The translations under genes were made by a program, and so were the position numbers. Positions 1 through 8,854 of a stretch of DNA of 64,000 nucleotides are shown one piece after another. Where the stretch lies: the NCBI RefSeq assembly GCF_042849255.1, contig NZ_AP026866.1, positions 124,001 through 188,000 of the forward strand. Direction: 5' to 3'. This DNA is from Oceaniferula spumae. Its GTDB lineage: Bacteria; Verrucomicrobiota; Verrucomicrobiia; Verrucomicrobiales; Akkermansiaceae. Position 1 is the first letter of the stretch. Every line of letters begins with the position of its first letter. The notes beneath the pieces are model-generated. The model did no database searches. It was not told the origin of the DNA and saw only the letters and a list, made by a program, of their open reading frames with translations.

Positions 1-1
1 G

Positions 2-859
2 CCTTTCGCGCTGGTGCTAGCTCATTACGCCGTGCACACACCGATCGAGGCTAAGCCGGAAATGACCGATAAATATAAGAATAAGCTCAAGGATATGGGC
101 GTTCTAATCGGTGATGGCAAGAAAGATGCCGATTTTAAAACCGTCGGCCATGGAGCATTCAAAACCGTGCAAAACCATCCAGTCTACGCAGCGATGATCG
201 AGAGTGTTGACAAAGGCATTGGTGAAATTCGAGGCAAACTCAAAGAGCTTGGACTCGATGAAAACACCATCATCGTGCTCAGCTCCGACCATGGTGGACT
301 ATCCACTCGTAGTATCGAAAACAACCGCGAGGTAGCCACGAGCAATCTGCCATACCGTAATGGTAAAGGCTGGCTATATGAAGGCGGAACTCGCGTCCCA
401 ATGCTGGTCGTTTGGCCTGGAGTGGTGAAGCCCGGATCCGTTACTACGACTCAGACCATTGGTATTGATCACTATCCATCCTTTGTCGAAATGTGTGGAG
501 CCAAAGTTCCCGACGGAGTCGAAATTGACGGTAAGAGCTATGTTGACGTGTTGTTAGGAAAGCAGGTCGATCGTGGTCCGATTTACTGGCACTCACCGCT
601 CGGAAGACCGCATTCCACAGGTGACCACGCGGCCTCTTCACTGATCGATGGCGATTGGAAAATTCTGCAGTTTCACGTCACTGGAAAATGGGAACTCTAT
701 AATCTCAAAACGGATCCAGGTGAACTGAAAGATCTTTCCACCGCAGAAAGTGAAACCTTTGAGCGGATGAAAAAACAGCTGCTGGCGACACAAGACAATC
801 TCGGAGTCAAATTCCGCTTCGGTGAATACAAAGGCAAAGGAAAAGGTAAGAACAAATAA
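2..859 (+). CDS. S1 sulfatase, C-terminal part (cut by window edge)
   Basis: Arylsulfatase-type hydrolase of sulfate esters. The open frame runs off the left edge, so the N-terminus and the CxPxR formylglycine site are not visible. What remains begins in the HYAVHTP segment typical of the family and contains SSDHGG (metal-binding Asp/His), YEGGTRVP and the C-terminal LYNLKTDP subdomain. The tail is Lys/Gly rich. The same segments appear in the large sulfatase at 13725, so the two belong to one subfamily. It ends 12 bases before the next sulfatase and is probably the first visible gene of a five-sulfatase operon. The substrate cannot be read from the sequence. Confidence 0.9.
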   Translation, partial: PFALVLAHYAVHTPIEAKPEMTDKYKNKLKDMGVLIGDGKKDADFKTVGHGAFKTVQNHPVYAAMIESVDKGIGEIRGKLKELGLDENTIIVLSSDHGGLSTRSIENNREVATSNLPYRNGKGWLYEGGTRVPMLVVWPGVVKPGSVTTTQTIGIDHYPSFVEMCGAKVPDGVEIDGKSYVDVLLGKQVDRGPIYWHSPLGRPHSTGDHAASSLIDGDWKILQFHVTGKWELYNLKTDPGELKDLSTAESETFERMKKQLLATQDNLGVKFRFGEYKGKGKGKNK

Positions 860-871
860 GTGGAGACAATC

Positions 872-2449
872 ATGATTAAAAAATGGATCCCGCTGGCTGT
901 ATTTGCCGGTCTAGCCATCGGCACCAGTATGGCGGCTGAAAAGCCCAACGTCTTGTTCATCGCGGTGGATGACCTGAAGCCTGATCTCGGAAACTATGGA
1001 AATACGCTGGTCAAAACACCTAATTTTGATCGGCTTGCCGCCATGGGAGTCACTTTTACTAACAGCCATTGCAATCAGGCTGTCTGTGGTCCCTCGCGAG
1101 CCAGCTTGATGACAGGACTCCGACCTGATCGCACTCGGGTGCATGATTTGAAAACTGTCTGTCGCGAAGTCAGCCCGTGGATCACAACCATCCCAGAGCA
1201 CTTTAAGAACAATGGTTACGTTTCAGTAGGAACGGGTAAAATCTATGATCCGCGCTGCGTTGATAAAAAATCGGACGAGCCTTCGTGGTCGCGTCCGTTT
1301 CGTCTCTATAATCTCGACTACAACGATCAATTTCCAGAACCGGTTGCCGCGGCCTATCAGGGAGCAGCATTTCATCAGGCACTCAAAGAAATGACTGCCG
1401 AGGGCAAAAAAGGATACGGTCCCATTTACAAGGGGTTAGTGAAACGTGACCTGCATCCGGCCGTTGAATCCGTGGATGTGCCAGATGATGCTTATACTGA
1501 TGGAGCCATTCGCAAGCAGGGTGTGAAGTATCTTCGCGAGTTGGGTGGCCAGGGTGGCAAAGAGAAGCCGTTTTTTGTAGCCGTTGGATTCAAGAAACCT
1601 CACCTGCCATTTGTCGCGCCGAAGAAATACTGGGACATGTATAATCGTGAAGACATGCCCTTGGCCGAATTCAAAAAACACGCCGAGAACTCTCCGGATT
1701 TTGCCTATCACAATTTTCCCGAGCTGCGCAGCTACTCCGGGATTCCAGCCGAAGGGCCGCTGAGCGATGCTCAATCTCGTGAACTCATCCACGGCTACTA
1801 CGCTTGTATTTCCTACATCGACGCGCAGATAGGAATGTTGTTAGATGAACTGGAGCAACGTGATCTGATGAAAAATACCATCATAGTCGTCTGGGGCGAC
1901 CATGGTTGGCATTTAGGAGATCATGGGCTGTGGGCAAAACACACAAATTATGAGCAATCAACCCGTGCTCCCTTGATGTTCGCTGGTCCAGGAATTCAGA
2001 AAGGAAAGTCTAGCGCCGCACCCACTGAGTTTGTCGATATTTTCCCGACTCTTTGCGATCTCGCAGGTATTCCGCAGTTAGAGAATCTTGATGGTCAAAG
2101 CGCAAAACCTATTCTCGATGGATCCAAGGAGCAGGTGGACGACTACGCGGTCAGCCAGTTTGGACGAGGCAAGGCGATGGGCTATGCCTTTCGTGATAAG
2201 CAGTATCGCTACATCGTCTGGGTCAATGGCGACAAAGCGAGCGATGGGACCACCACGCCTGCAGCCGAACTGGGTGACAAGGTGAAAGCTGAGGAACTCT
2301 ATGACTACAAGGCTGACCCGCTAGAAACCAAAAACATTATCAAAGACCCAGAACAAGCTGAACGAGTTAAAGCTCTTCGAGCCACGGCTGATAACTTCCT
2401 GAAACAACAACATAGCCGTATCGCCAAACAAACGGCCTCTGCCAAATAA
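872..2449 (+). CDS. Iduronate-2-sulfatase-like exported sulfatase (first of three tandem copies)
   Basis: S1 sulfatase with a cleavable signal peptide (about residues 1-21, ending SMAA). The formylglycine site is CGPSR with the modified Cys at about residue 72. Asp residues of VDDLKPD and the late GDHGWHLGDHG block supply the metal site. The GFKKPHLPF and GDHGxHLGDHG blocks are the hallmark of iduronate-2-sulfatase-type enzymes (S1_7-like). I chose ATG 872 over the upstream GTG at 860 because GGAG lies 6 bases before it, one of the few clear Shine-Dalgarno sites here. It is followed 21 bases later by a close paralogue. Family assignment is firm; the sulfated sugar substrate is unknown. Confidence 0.93.
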   Translation: MIKKWIPLAVFAGLAIGTSMAAEKPNVLFIAVDDLKPDLGNYGNTLVKTPNFDRLAAMGVTFTNSHCNQAVCGPSRASLMTGLRPDRTRVHDLKTVCREVSPWITTIPEHFKNNGYVSVGTGKIYDPRCVDKKSDEPSWSRPFRLYNLDYNDQFPEPVAAAYQGAAFHQALKEMTAEGKKGYGPIYKGLVKRDLHPAVESVDVPDDAYTDGAIRKQGVKYLRELGGQGGKEKPFFVAVGFKKPHLPFVAPKKYWDMYNREDMPLAEFKKHAENSPDFAYHNFPELRSYSGIPAEGPLSDAQSRELIHGYYACISYIDAQIGMLLDELEQRDLMKNTIIVVWGDHGWHLGDHGLWAKHTNYEQSTRAPLMFAGPGIQKGKSSAAPTEFVDIFPTLCDLAGIPQLENLDGQSAKPILDGSKEQVDDYAVSQFGRGKAMGYAFRDKQYRYIVWVNGDKASDGTTTPAAELGDKVKAEELYDYKADPLETKNIIKDPEQAERVKALRATADNFLKQQHSRIAKQTASAK

Positions 2450-2470
2450 CGTATTTTCCCTATCCATCAA

Positions 2471-4021
2471 ATGTTTAAGACCAGCATCAAACTAGCAGCT
2501 CTATTAGGACTCATCGTTCTGCCTGCCACGGCTGCGGAGAAAAAGAATGTGCTATTCATCGTAGTAGACGATCTAAAGCCTACTCTTGGCTGCTATGGCG
2601 ACAACTACGTGAAGTCGCCTAACATCGACAAGTTGGCTGCAAGTGGAACGTTATTCACCAGTGCGTATACGAACCAGGCTGTTTGTGCTGCATCTCGCTG
2701 CAGCTTCTTTTCCGGTCTTCGGCCGGACCGCACCAAGGTTCATGATTTGAAAACCGACTTCCTCGAAGTAACACCTTGGGTGGTCACGTTACCGGAATAC
2801 CTCATCAAGAATGGTTATACGACAGCTGGCTGTGGCAAACTTTTCCACGGAGGTAAGTCAGATGCGAAGATGGAGAAACGCGCCTGGCAAACGATGACCA
2901 GTGCCGAAAATCTGCCCTACGCCAAAGGTTTCAATCCTCCGGCACTGCATTATCAAAGCAAACAAGCGCAGGGGATTGTCGATGAACTTCGCAAGAAGAA
3001 TCAAGATCGATATGGTAAAATGGTTCAAGCCCTCAAGGATGCAAAAGCCAACCCTGCTACTGAGAACCTCGATATACCCGACGACGCCTACGACGACGGA
3101 GCGATCGCCAAAGAGGCTCTGAATTACATCGATCAGCTCAGCAAAGGTGACAAACCATTCTTTGTTGCGGCCGGTTTTAAAAAGCCTCATCTCCCGTTTG
3201 TCGCGCCGAAAAAATACTGGGACATGTATCAACGCGAGGAAGTGCCCATCGCCAAGTATCAGCAACCGGCCAAAGATGCTCCAGCTTATGCTCTTCACTC
3301 ATGGGGTGAACTGAAGAACTACTCGGATATTTCGCAAGATGGACCAGTTCCCATGGATAAGCAACGTGAACTGATCCACGGCTACTACGCCTGCACCTCC
3401 TACGTTGATGCCCAGATCGGCGTTTTGTTGGACGGGCTGAAGGAGAGGGGACTTGATAAGAATACTATCGTAGTTCTACTCAGCGATCATGGCTGGCACT
3501 TGGGCGATCACGGCGTTTGGTGCAAACATACGAACTACGAGCAAGCCACCCGTTCGTGCCTGATGTTCTCTGGCCCGGACATCTCGGCTGGTAAGAAAAC
3601 GGATTCGCCCACGGAACTGGTCGATGTCTTTTCCACAATTTGCGAGATGGTGTCGGTGCCTGTTCCGAAGAATCTCGACGGCATCAGTCTCAAACCACTT
3701 CTTGAGGACTCTGAAAAACATCTCCGTGAAGTAGCTGTTAGTTCCTACCCTCGCTACAACGGGAGAATGGGCTATACTATGCGTGATAAACGTTACCGCT
3801 ACGTAGCATGGGTGAAAAATGACAACCTCATGAAGCCCCTTGAGTCACTCGGGGTGACTTTGGATGAGGAGCTTTACGACTATCAAAAAGATGCCCTTGA
3901 AACGACTAACATGGCCAAAGATGTGGAAATGGCTGCTGTCATAAAGACCTTCCGTGCCCGTCTTGACAAACATCTCAAGGACCAAGCCCAAAGAATCAAA
4001 GAAAACAACAACCCCAGCTAA
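2471..4021 (+). CDS. Iduronate-2-sulfatase-like exported sulfatase (second tandem copy)
   Basis: Paralogue of its two neighbours, 516 residues, with a signal peptide ending around PATAA. The active-site motif is CAASR (Cys at about 72), which fits the broader C-x-A/P-x-R rule but differs from the CGPSR of both flanking copies. GFKKPHLPF and SDHGWHLGDHG are present, so the metal site looks intact. No Shine-Dalgarno is seen before the ATG. The gene starts 21 bases after the previous stop, and the next starts two bases after its own stop, so all are almost certainly co-transcribed. The altered motif may mean a different specificity or modification efficiency; that is inference. Confidence 0.92.
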   Translation: MFKTSIKLAALLGLIVLPATAAEKKNVLFIVVDDLKPTLGCYGDNYVKSPNIDKLAASGTLFTSAYTNQAVCAASRCSFFSGLRPDRTKVHDLKTDFLEVTPWVVTLPEYLIKNGYTTAGCGKLFHGGKSDAKMEKRAWQTMTSAENLPYAKGFNPPALHYQSKQAQGIVDELRKKNQDRYGKMVQALKDAKANPATENLDIPDDAYDDGAIAKEALNYIDQLSKGDKPFFVAAGFKKPHLPFVAPKKYWDMYQREEVPIAKYQQPAKDAPAYALHSWGELKNYSDISQDGPVPMDKQRELIHGYYACTSYVDAQIGVLLDGLKERGLDKNTIVVLLSDHGWHLGDHGVWCKHTNYEQATRSCLMFSGPDISAGKKTDSPTELVDVFSTICEMVSVPVPKNLDGISLKPLLEDSEKHLREVAVSSYPRYNGRMGYTMRDKRYRYVAWVKNDNLMKPLESLGVTLDEELYDYQKDALETTNMAKDVEMAAVIKTFRARLDKHLKDQAQRIKENNNPS

Positions 4022-4023
4022 GT

Positions 4024-5487
4024 ATGAAAATAAAAACCATCCTAACAGCTCTGACCTCATGCGTGCTCACTGCAGGTGCCCAAGTGAGTGCAGCCGATAA
4101 ATACAACGTGTTATTCATCGCCATCGACGACCTCAAACCGATGCTTGGCTGTTACGGGGACAAGATTGCCCTCAGCCCAAATATCGACAAGCTTGCTTCC
4201 CAAGGTGTGGTGTTTACCAATGCTCATTGTGCCAAGGCTGTGTGCGGCCCTTCACGTGCTGCACTGATGACCAGCCTGCGCCCGGACCGGAGTAAAATCA
4301 AAGACCTCAAGACGCAGATCCGCGAGGTGAACCCCGACGTTGTCACTCTCACCCAGAACTTCATCCAGCAGGGATACACGGCCATGGGGATAGGTAAAAT
4401 TTACGACCCTCGCAATGTTGATGGCGATCAGGATAAGGCATCGTGGTCTCTGCCCTTTATCAAAAATAACGTCCCTTACAATGCCAAGACTGGCAAGCCG
4501 ACTAACGGTTCTTATCACAATCCTGAATCCTATAAAAACGGAACCAAGGCGGCATTCGAATCCGCCGATGTGCCGGATGATGCTTACTATGATGGAGCCG
4601 TAGCCAATGGCGGGGTGAAATACATTCAGCAACACGCTAAGGGCGACAAACCCTTCTTTATCGCCGTCGGTTTCAAAAAGCCCCACCTCCCATTCGTAGC
4701 ACCGAAGAAATACTGGGACATGTATAAACGTGAAAACATGCCACTGGCTGAGTTTAAGAGCCACGTTCCCACTGCTCCGGATTTCGCCTACCACGGCAAT
4801 GAGGAAATGCTTGGATACTCGAAAGGACGCAAACTCAGCGATGAGGACTATCAGCGCGAATGCATCCATGGATACTACGCCTGCATCTCCTACATCGATG
4901 CCCAAGTCGGCAAACTCATCGCAGCTCTTGATGCCTCAGGGCAGCGCGAAAACACCCTCATCGTTCTCTGGGGAGATCATGGTTTCCACCTAGGCGATCA
5001 CGGTCTTTGGGGGAAACACACCACCTACGAGCAGTCCACCCGCAGCCCGCTGATCTTCCAGGGCCCAGGAGTGAAAGGTGGCCGCAAGGTTGCTTCACCA
5101 GCGGAGCTTATTGATATTTATCCGACACTAGGTGACCTTGCCGGTATCAAGACCCCTGAAAAGCTCGATGGTGTCAGCCTCAAACCGATCCTCGACGGTA
5201 GCAAGGAGCAGGTTCGTCCTCATGCGATCACCGTTTACCATCGGAAAGGGCGTGCCGGATACGCATTCCGCGACAATCAATACCGCTACGTGGCCTGGGT
5301 GAAGTCGAAGAAAGATGATTACCCAAAGTCGATAGACACACTCGATGCTGAGGAGCTTTACGATTACAAGGCAGATCCATTGGAAACTAAAAACATCGCC
5401 AATGATCCTGAGCAAAAAGAACGGATGGAAGCATTAAGAAAATCCGCCGATGAGTATTTCAAAAAACAAGCCGCGCTCCTGAACTAG
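4024..5487 (+). CDS. Iduronate-2-sulfatase-like exported sulfatase (third tandem copy)
   Basis: A 487-residue S1 sulfatase with signal peptide (cleavage near VSAA) and canonical CGPSR (Cys at about 74). It shares GFKKPHLPFVAPKKYWDMY and the GDHGFHLGDHG block with the two upstream genes and with the sulfatase module at 18155. It is the shortest of the three. Its ATG lies two bases after the preceding TAA, so translation may be coupled. Probably periplasmic or extracellular removal of 2-O-type sulfate from a uronic-acid or related sugar, by analogy with iduronate-2-sulfatases only. Confidence 0.92.
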   Translation: MKIKTILTALTSCVLTAGAQVSAADKYNVLFIAIDDLKPMLGCYGDKIALSPNIDKLASQGVVFTNAHCAKAVCGPSRAALMTSLRPDRSKIKDLKTQIREVNPDVVTLTQNFIQQGYTAMGIGKIYDPRNVDGDQDKASWSLPFIKNNVPYNAKTGKPTNGSYHNPESYKNGTKAAFESADVPDDAYYDGAVANGGVKYIQQHAKGDKPFFIAVGFKKPHLPFVAPKKYWDMYKRENMPLAEFKSHVPTAPDFAYHGNEEMLGYSKGRKLSDEDYQRECIHGYYACISYIDAQVGKLIAALDASGQRENTLIVLWGDHGFHLGDHGLWGKHTTYEQSTRSPLIFQGPGVKGGRKVASPAELIDIYPTLGDLAGIKTPEKLDGVSLKPILDGSKEQVRPHAITVYHRKGRAGYAFRDNQYRYVAWVKSKKDDYPKSIDTLDAEELYDYKADPLETKNIANDPEQKERMEALRKSADEYFKKQAALLN

Positions 5488-5522
5488 TGCGCATCTCTCA
5501 ATAATCCTAATATATCAGAAAC

Positions 5523-7142
5523 ATGATCAAACCCATTTTACTATGCACGCTTGCGATCGCGGCTGTTGCGCCGATGACGGCTCAAGCTCAGGAACAGAAA
5601 AAGAAGCGGCCGAACATTCTGTTTTTCATCACTGATGATCAGTTCAAGCATCACATGAACTGGATGCCGGAAGGGAAAAATAAGAATGGTTCGTTTAAGA
5701 ATCTGACTCCTCACACTGATAAACTGGCTTCAGCATCCACTGTGTTAGACCGTCAGTTTGTAACCTCTCCAGTTTGCACGCCGAGCCGTTTTGCTTGTAT
5801 TACCGGCCTCTATCCTAGCCGCTCAAAGGCAGGCGTTTTCATTGATCGCATGAACGAACTCGGCGGCCAGGCTTCCGTGGAGTGGAACACTTTTGTGACT
5901 CGTAATATGCCCACGCTTCCGAAACTTCTTCGCGATTCTGGCTACCGTACTGGCATCGTTGGAAAAAACCACGTAGTCGAAGTGTTAGGTATGGAAAGGC
6001 CGAAGTGGGAAGCAGCTCCAGACGATCCTAAGATGCTGGAAACTCTCGCCAAGAATCACGTCAAACAAGACGCGGCTCTGAAGGAAGCTGGCTTCGAATA
6101 TTACGAGAGCGTTTATTACGATAACCCAGACTTCATCGGCGTAAAATCCCTCGCCAGTCATAACCTCGATTGGATTTGCAAAGGAGCCTTGGACTTCTTC
6201 GAGAAGAAAGATGACCGCCCCTTTTTCCTCTGGTGCGCTGTTACCATCCCGCACGGTCCAGGCGAGGCCTCCCGCTCATGGAATGCCAATCCCTTAGTCA
6301 CTGCTGACGGATTGCTCAAAGAGCCACTCAATGTCATGCCTGCACGTGAGACGATCCCTGAGCGTCTCAAAGAGGCCGGTATCAAAGACAACTCACGTGC
6401 CAACCTTCTCTGGCTGGACGACATGTTAGGCGCCATGATCCAGAAGCTCAAGGACACTGGCCAGTATGAAAACACCGTCATCATTTATTTCAATGACCAC
6501 GGTCAGAAAGCCAAAGGAACTGTCTACAACGGCGGCGTGCATTCAGAAGGTTTCATCCACCGCAAAGAAGGATTCAAAGTCGGTGCCAGAACGGATGTCC
6601 CTGTTTCTAACATCGACTTCACCCCCACCATGCTGGATCTTGCCGGAGTCGACTACAGCAATGTGAAATTCGATGGTAAATCCTTCCTTCCCATGCTGGA
6701 GGGTAAAACCGAGAAAGTTCACGATGCCCTTTTCTTTGAACTCGGGTTCGTCCGCGGTGTCATCAAAGACGGCTTCAAATACATCGCTCTCCGTTACCCT
6801 GAAAAAATCGAGAACATGCCACTGGCCAAGCGCAAACGCATCCTCGAACGTTTCAATGAAAACCAAAAGCGTCGCGAACGCCCGATCTATACCACGGATC
6901 CTATGGCTCCATTCTCTCATGTTCAGATCATTCCCGGAGGAGGAGATGCCGAGCATATGTCGATGAAAATGTATCCAGGGTTCTATGCCAAAGATCAGCT
7001 CTACAACATTGAAAAGGATTACAATGAACAAGACAACCTGGCCGATAAACCAGAGTATCAGGAAAAGCTCAAGGAGATGAAAGCTCTGCTTTCTGACCAC
7101 CTCAAGGACATGCCTGGCACCTTTGGCGAATTGACAAAGTAA
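5523..7142 (+). CDS. Exported S1 sulfatase, different subfamily
   Basis: A 539-residue sulfatase with signal peptide (about 1-23, ending AQAQ) and canonical CTPSR (Cys at about residue 85). It starts with the RPNILFFITDDQ metal-site segment and has a late FNDHG block. It lacks the PHLPF and DHGxHLGDHG blocks of the three upstream enzymes, so it is a separate subfamily and probably attacks a different sulfate position. It is the last gene of the rightward sulfatase run. No obvious terminator follows within the 183 bases before the GH1 gene. Substrate not assignable. Confidence 0.9.
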   Translation: MIKPILLCTLAIAAVAPMTAQAQEQKKKRPNILFFITDDQFKHHMNWMPEGKNKNGSFKNLTPHTDKLASASTVLDRQFVTSPVCTPSRFACITGLYPSRSKAGVFIDRMNELGGQASVEWNTFVTRNMPTLPKLLRDSGYRTGIVGKNHVVEVLGMERPKWEAAPDDPKMLETLAKNHVKQDAALKEAGFEYYESVYYDNPDFIGVKSLASHNLDWICKGALDFFEKKDDRPFFLWCAVTIPHGPGEASRSWNANPLVTADGLLKEPLNVMPARETIPERLKEAGIKDNSRANLLWLDDMLGAMIQKLKDTGQYENTVIIYFNDHGQKAKGTVYNGGVHSEGFIHRKEGFKVGARTDVPVSNIDFTPTMLDLAGVDYSNVKFDGKSFLPMLEGKTEKVHDALFFELGFVRGVIKDGFKYIALRYPEKIENMPLAKRKRILERFNENQKRRERPIYTTDPMAPFSHVQIIPGGGDAEHMSMKMYPGFYAKDQLYNIEKDYNEQDNLADKPEYQEKLKEMKALLSDHLKDMPGTFGELTK

Positions 7143-7208
7143 GTTCTCCAGTAAATCGACCCATCAAAAAACCCCTCCTACTATCGCGCCGTCCTTAGTC
7201 CATATTGC

Positions 7209-7236
7209 ATTCGCGTTATTCGTTAGATTCGTGGTT
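7209..7236. repeat. Three imperfect 9-base units (ATTCG-type)
   Basis: In the gap after the sulfatase run, three units begin at 7209, 7218 and 7227 and read ATTCGCGTT, ATTCGTTAG and ATTCGTGGT. The rest of the 7143-7325 gap shows no gene. A similar 9-base rhythm is seen at 24079-24096. It may be a degenerate intergenic dispersed repeat; a genome-wide search would decide. Confidence 0.35.
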
Positions 7237-7325
7237 AACAAAATCCCTAAAATCACCACTGTTGGGCGTGTTTTCAGATGTGACGCTGCTGGACACAACT
7301 TGCCCTGCCGAGTCTAGTGGCTGAT

Positions 7326-8687
7326 ATGAAAACAAGAGACGATTTTGTATGGGGAGTTGCCACTGCCGCCTATCAAGTGGAGGGGGCATGGCAGGAGGAC
7401 GGCAAGGGCTTAAGTATCTGGGACGCTTTCAGCCATACCCCAGGTAAGATCGCCAACGGTGATACCGGTGATGTCGCTTGTGACCAATACCACCGCTTTG
7501 AGGAAGATGTCGAGCTGATGGCCGAACTCGGAGTGACCGCTTACCGGTTTTCGATTGCATGGTCACGCATTGTTCCTGACGGAAAAGGGGAAGCCAATCC
7601 GTTGGGAATCGACTATTACAATCGCTTGATCGATGCTCTCTTGGCTAAGGGGATTCAGCCGTTTGTCACGCTCTATCATTGGGATTTGCCGCTAACGTTG
7701 CAGTTAGAAGATGATGGCTGGCAAAGCTACGCCACGGCCGAGGCGTTCGCTCGCTACGCGCAGGTGTGTTTTGATGCTTTTGGTGACCGGGTGAAACACT
7801 GGATCACCTTCAACGAAAGTTGGTGCACGGCGGTGCTCGGTTATGGAACCGGACTGTTCGCGCCAGGGCGGGTTTCCGAGGACGAGCCGTATGTAGCCGC
7901 ACACAACTTGCTACTGGCCCATGGGCTGGCGGTGGAGGCGTATCGTAGAAAAGGTGACGGGCAAATAGGGATCGCCAACAACTGTGACTGGCGGGAGCCA
8001 TTGACCGATTCGGATGAAGATCGCGCAGCAGCACAGGAGAGCTTGGAGTTCTTCTACGGCTGGTTCACCGATCCTGTCGTTTTTGGAGATTATCCTGCGA
8101 TCATGCGTGAGCGGGTGGGGTCAAGGCTGCCCGAGTTCACTCAGGCCCAGAAGGAGTTACTCAAAGGCTCTGCTGATTTCCTAGGGCTCAACCACTACAC
8201 CACTCACTACGCGTCACGCCACCCGTCGGGACGCAACGAGATCTCAGCCGACGAGGGCAATGGTGGCATTGCTTCCGATCAAGTTGTTTCCCTGAGCAGC
8301 GATCCTGAGTGGGTATCGACAAGCATGGGGTGGTTCGTCGTGCCTTGGGGTTTCCGCAAGATGCTTGGCTGGATTCATGACCGCTACGATGGACTCCCCA
8401 TTTACGTCACTGAAAACGGTTGCGCGGTCGATACCACTGACCGCGAGGACAAGTGCTCCGATCCTGAGAGGTGTGCGTTTGTGCAGCAATACACCGATGC
8501 CATGCAAGAGTCGATCGGTGATGGCGTCAATGTGCGGGGCTATTTCCACTGGAGCCTGATGGATAATTTCGAGTGGACTCGTGGTTACAACATGCGCTTC
8601 GGTTTGATCTACTGCGATTTCGAAACGTTAGAGCGCAAGCCGAAGCAGGCGTTCTACTCATATAAGGAGATTATCGCGGGAGCATGA
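7326..8687 (+). CDS. Family GH1 beta-glucosidase-type glycoside hydrolase
   Basis: Retaining beta-glycosidase of the GH1 TIM-barrel family, about 453 residues, the usual length. The N-terminus shows the FVWGVATAAYQVEG start of the barrel. The acid/base Glu lies in TFNES (about residue 164), where most family members have NEP. The nucleophile Glu is in YVTENG near residue 365, and the ESFHWSLMDNFEW-like C-terminal segment (YFHWSLMDNFEW) is intact. No signal peptide is present, so it acts in the cytoplasm on short beta-linked sugars. A GTG at 7317 is an alternative start. It follows the sulfatase run and probably completes breakdown of desulfated oligosaccharides. Aglycone and sugar specificity are unknown. 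Confidence 0.93.
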   Translation: MKTRDDFVWGVATAAYQVEGAWQEDGKGLSIWDAFSHTPGKIANGDTGDVACDQYHRFEEDVELMAELGVTAYRFSIAWSRIVPDGKGEANPLGIDYYNRLIDALLAKGIQPFVTLYHWDLPLTLQLEDDGWQSYATAEAFARYAQVCFDAFGDRVKHWITFNESWCTAVLGYGTGLFAPGRVSEDEPYVAAHNLLLAHGLAVEAYRRKGDGQIGIANNCDWREPLTDSDEDRAAAQESLEFFYGWFTDPVVFGDYPAIMRERVGSRLPEFTQAQKELLKGSADFLGLNHYTTHYASRHPSGRNEISADEGNGGIASDQVVSLSSDPEWVSTSMGWFVVPWGFRKMLGWIHDRYDGLPIYVTENGCAVDTTDREDKCSDPERCAFVQQYTDAMQESIGDGVNVRGYFHWSLMDNFEWTRGYNMRFGLIYCDFETLERKPKQAFYSYKEIIAGA

Positions 8688-8797
8688 ACTCAGCGGTAGC
8701 GGCTGAGGCTACGCATTTGGTGGTAGCGCTTGGAATCTAACAGCCGATGGCGAGGAACTTGATGGATGCTCCCTGCTTAGGTTAATGATGGAGCCTT

Positions 8798-8854
8798 CCT
8801 CCTTCGCCGAGGCTACGGAGGACACGTGGGTTGTCGACAGCTTGCAAAGCTGTC
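8798..8854. repeat. Two-hairpin intergenic element
   Basis: The gap 8688-8854 contains a 6-base inverted pair (8797-8802 with 8817-8822) and then a perfect 8-base stem with a 3-base loop, GACAGCTT/AAGCTGTC at 8836-8854. The second hairpin abuts the stop codon of the leftward sulfatase. No T-run follows on the leftward strand, so an ordinary intrinsic terminator is unlikely. It looks like a dispersed repeat remnant. Confidence 0.4.

Noticed and set aside
4252..4905. Long antisense open frame (217 codons) opposite the third tandem sulfatase
   Set aside because: It lies wholly inside a gene with intact family motifs and its translation has no recognisable segment; similar antisense frames lie opposite the paralogues simply because the sense sequences are alike.
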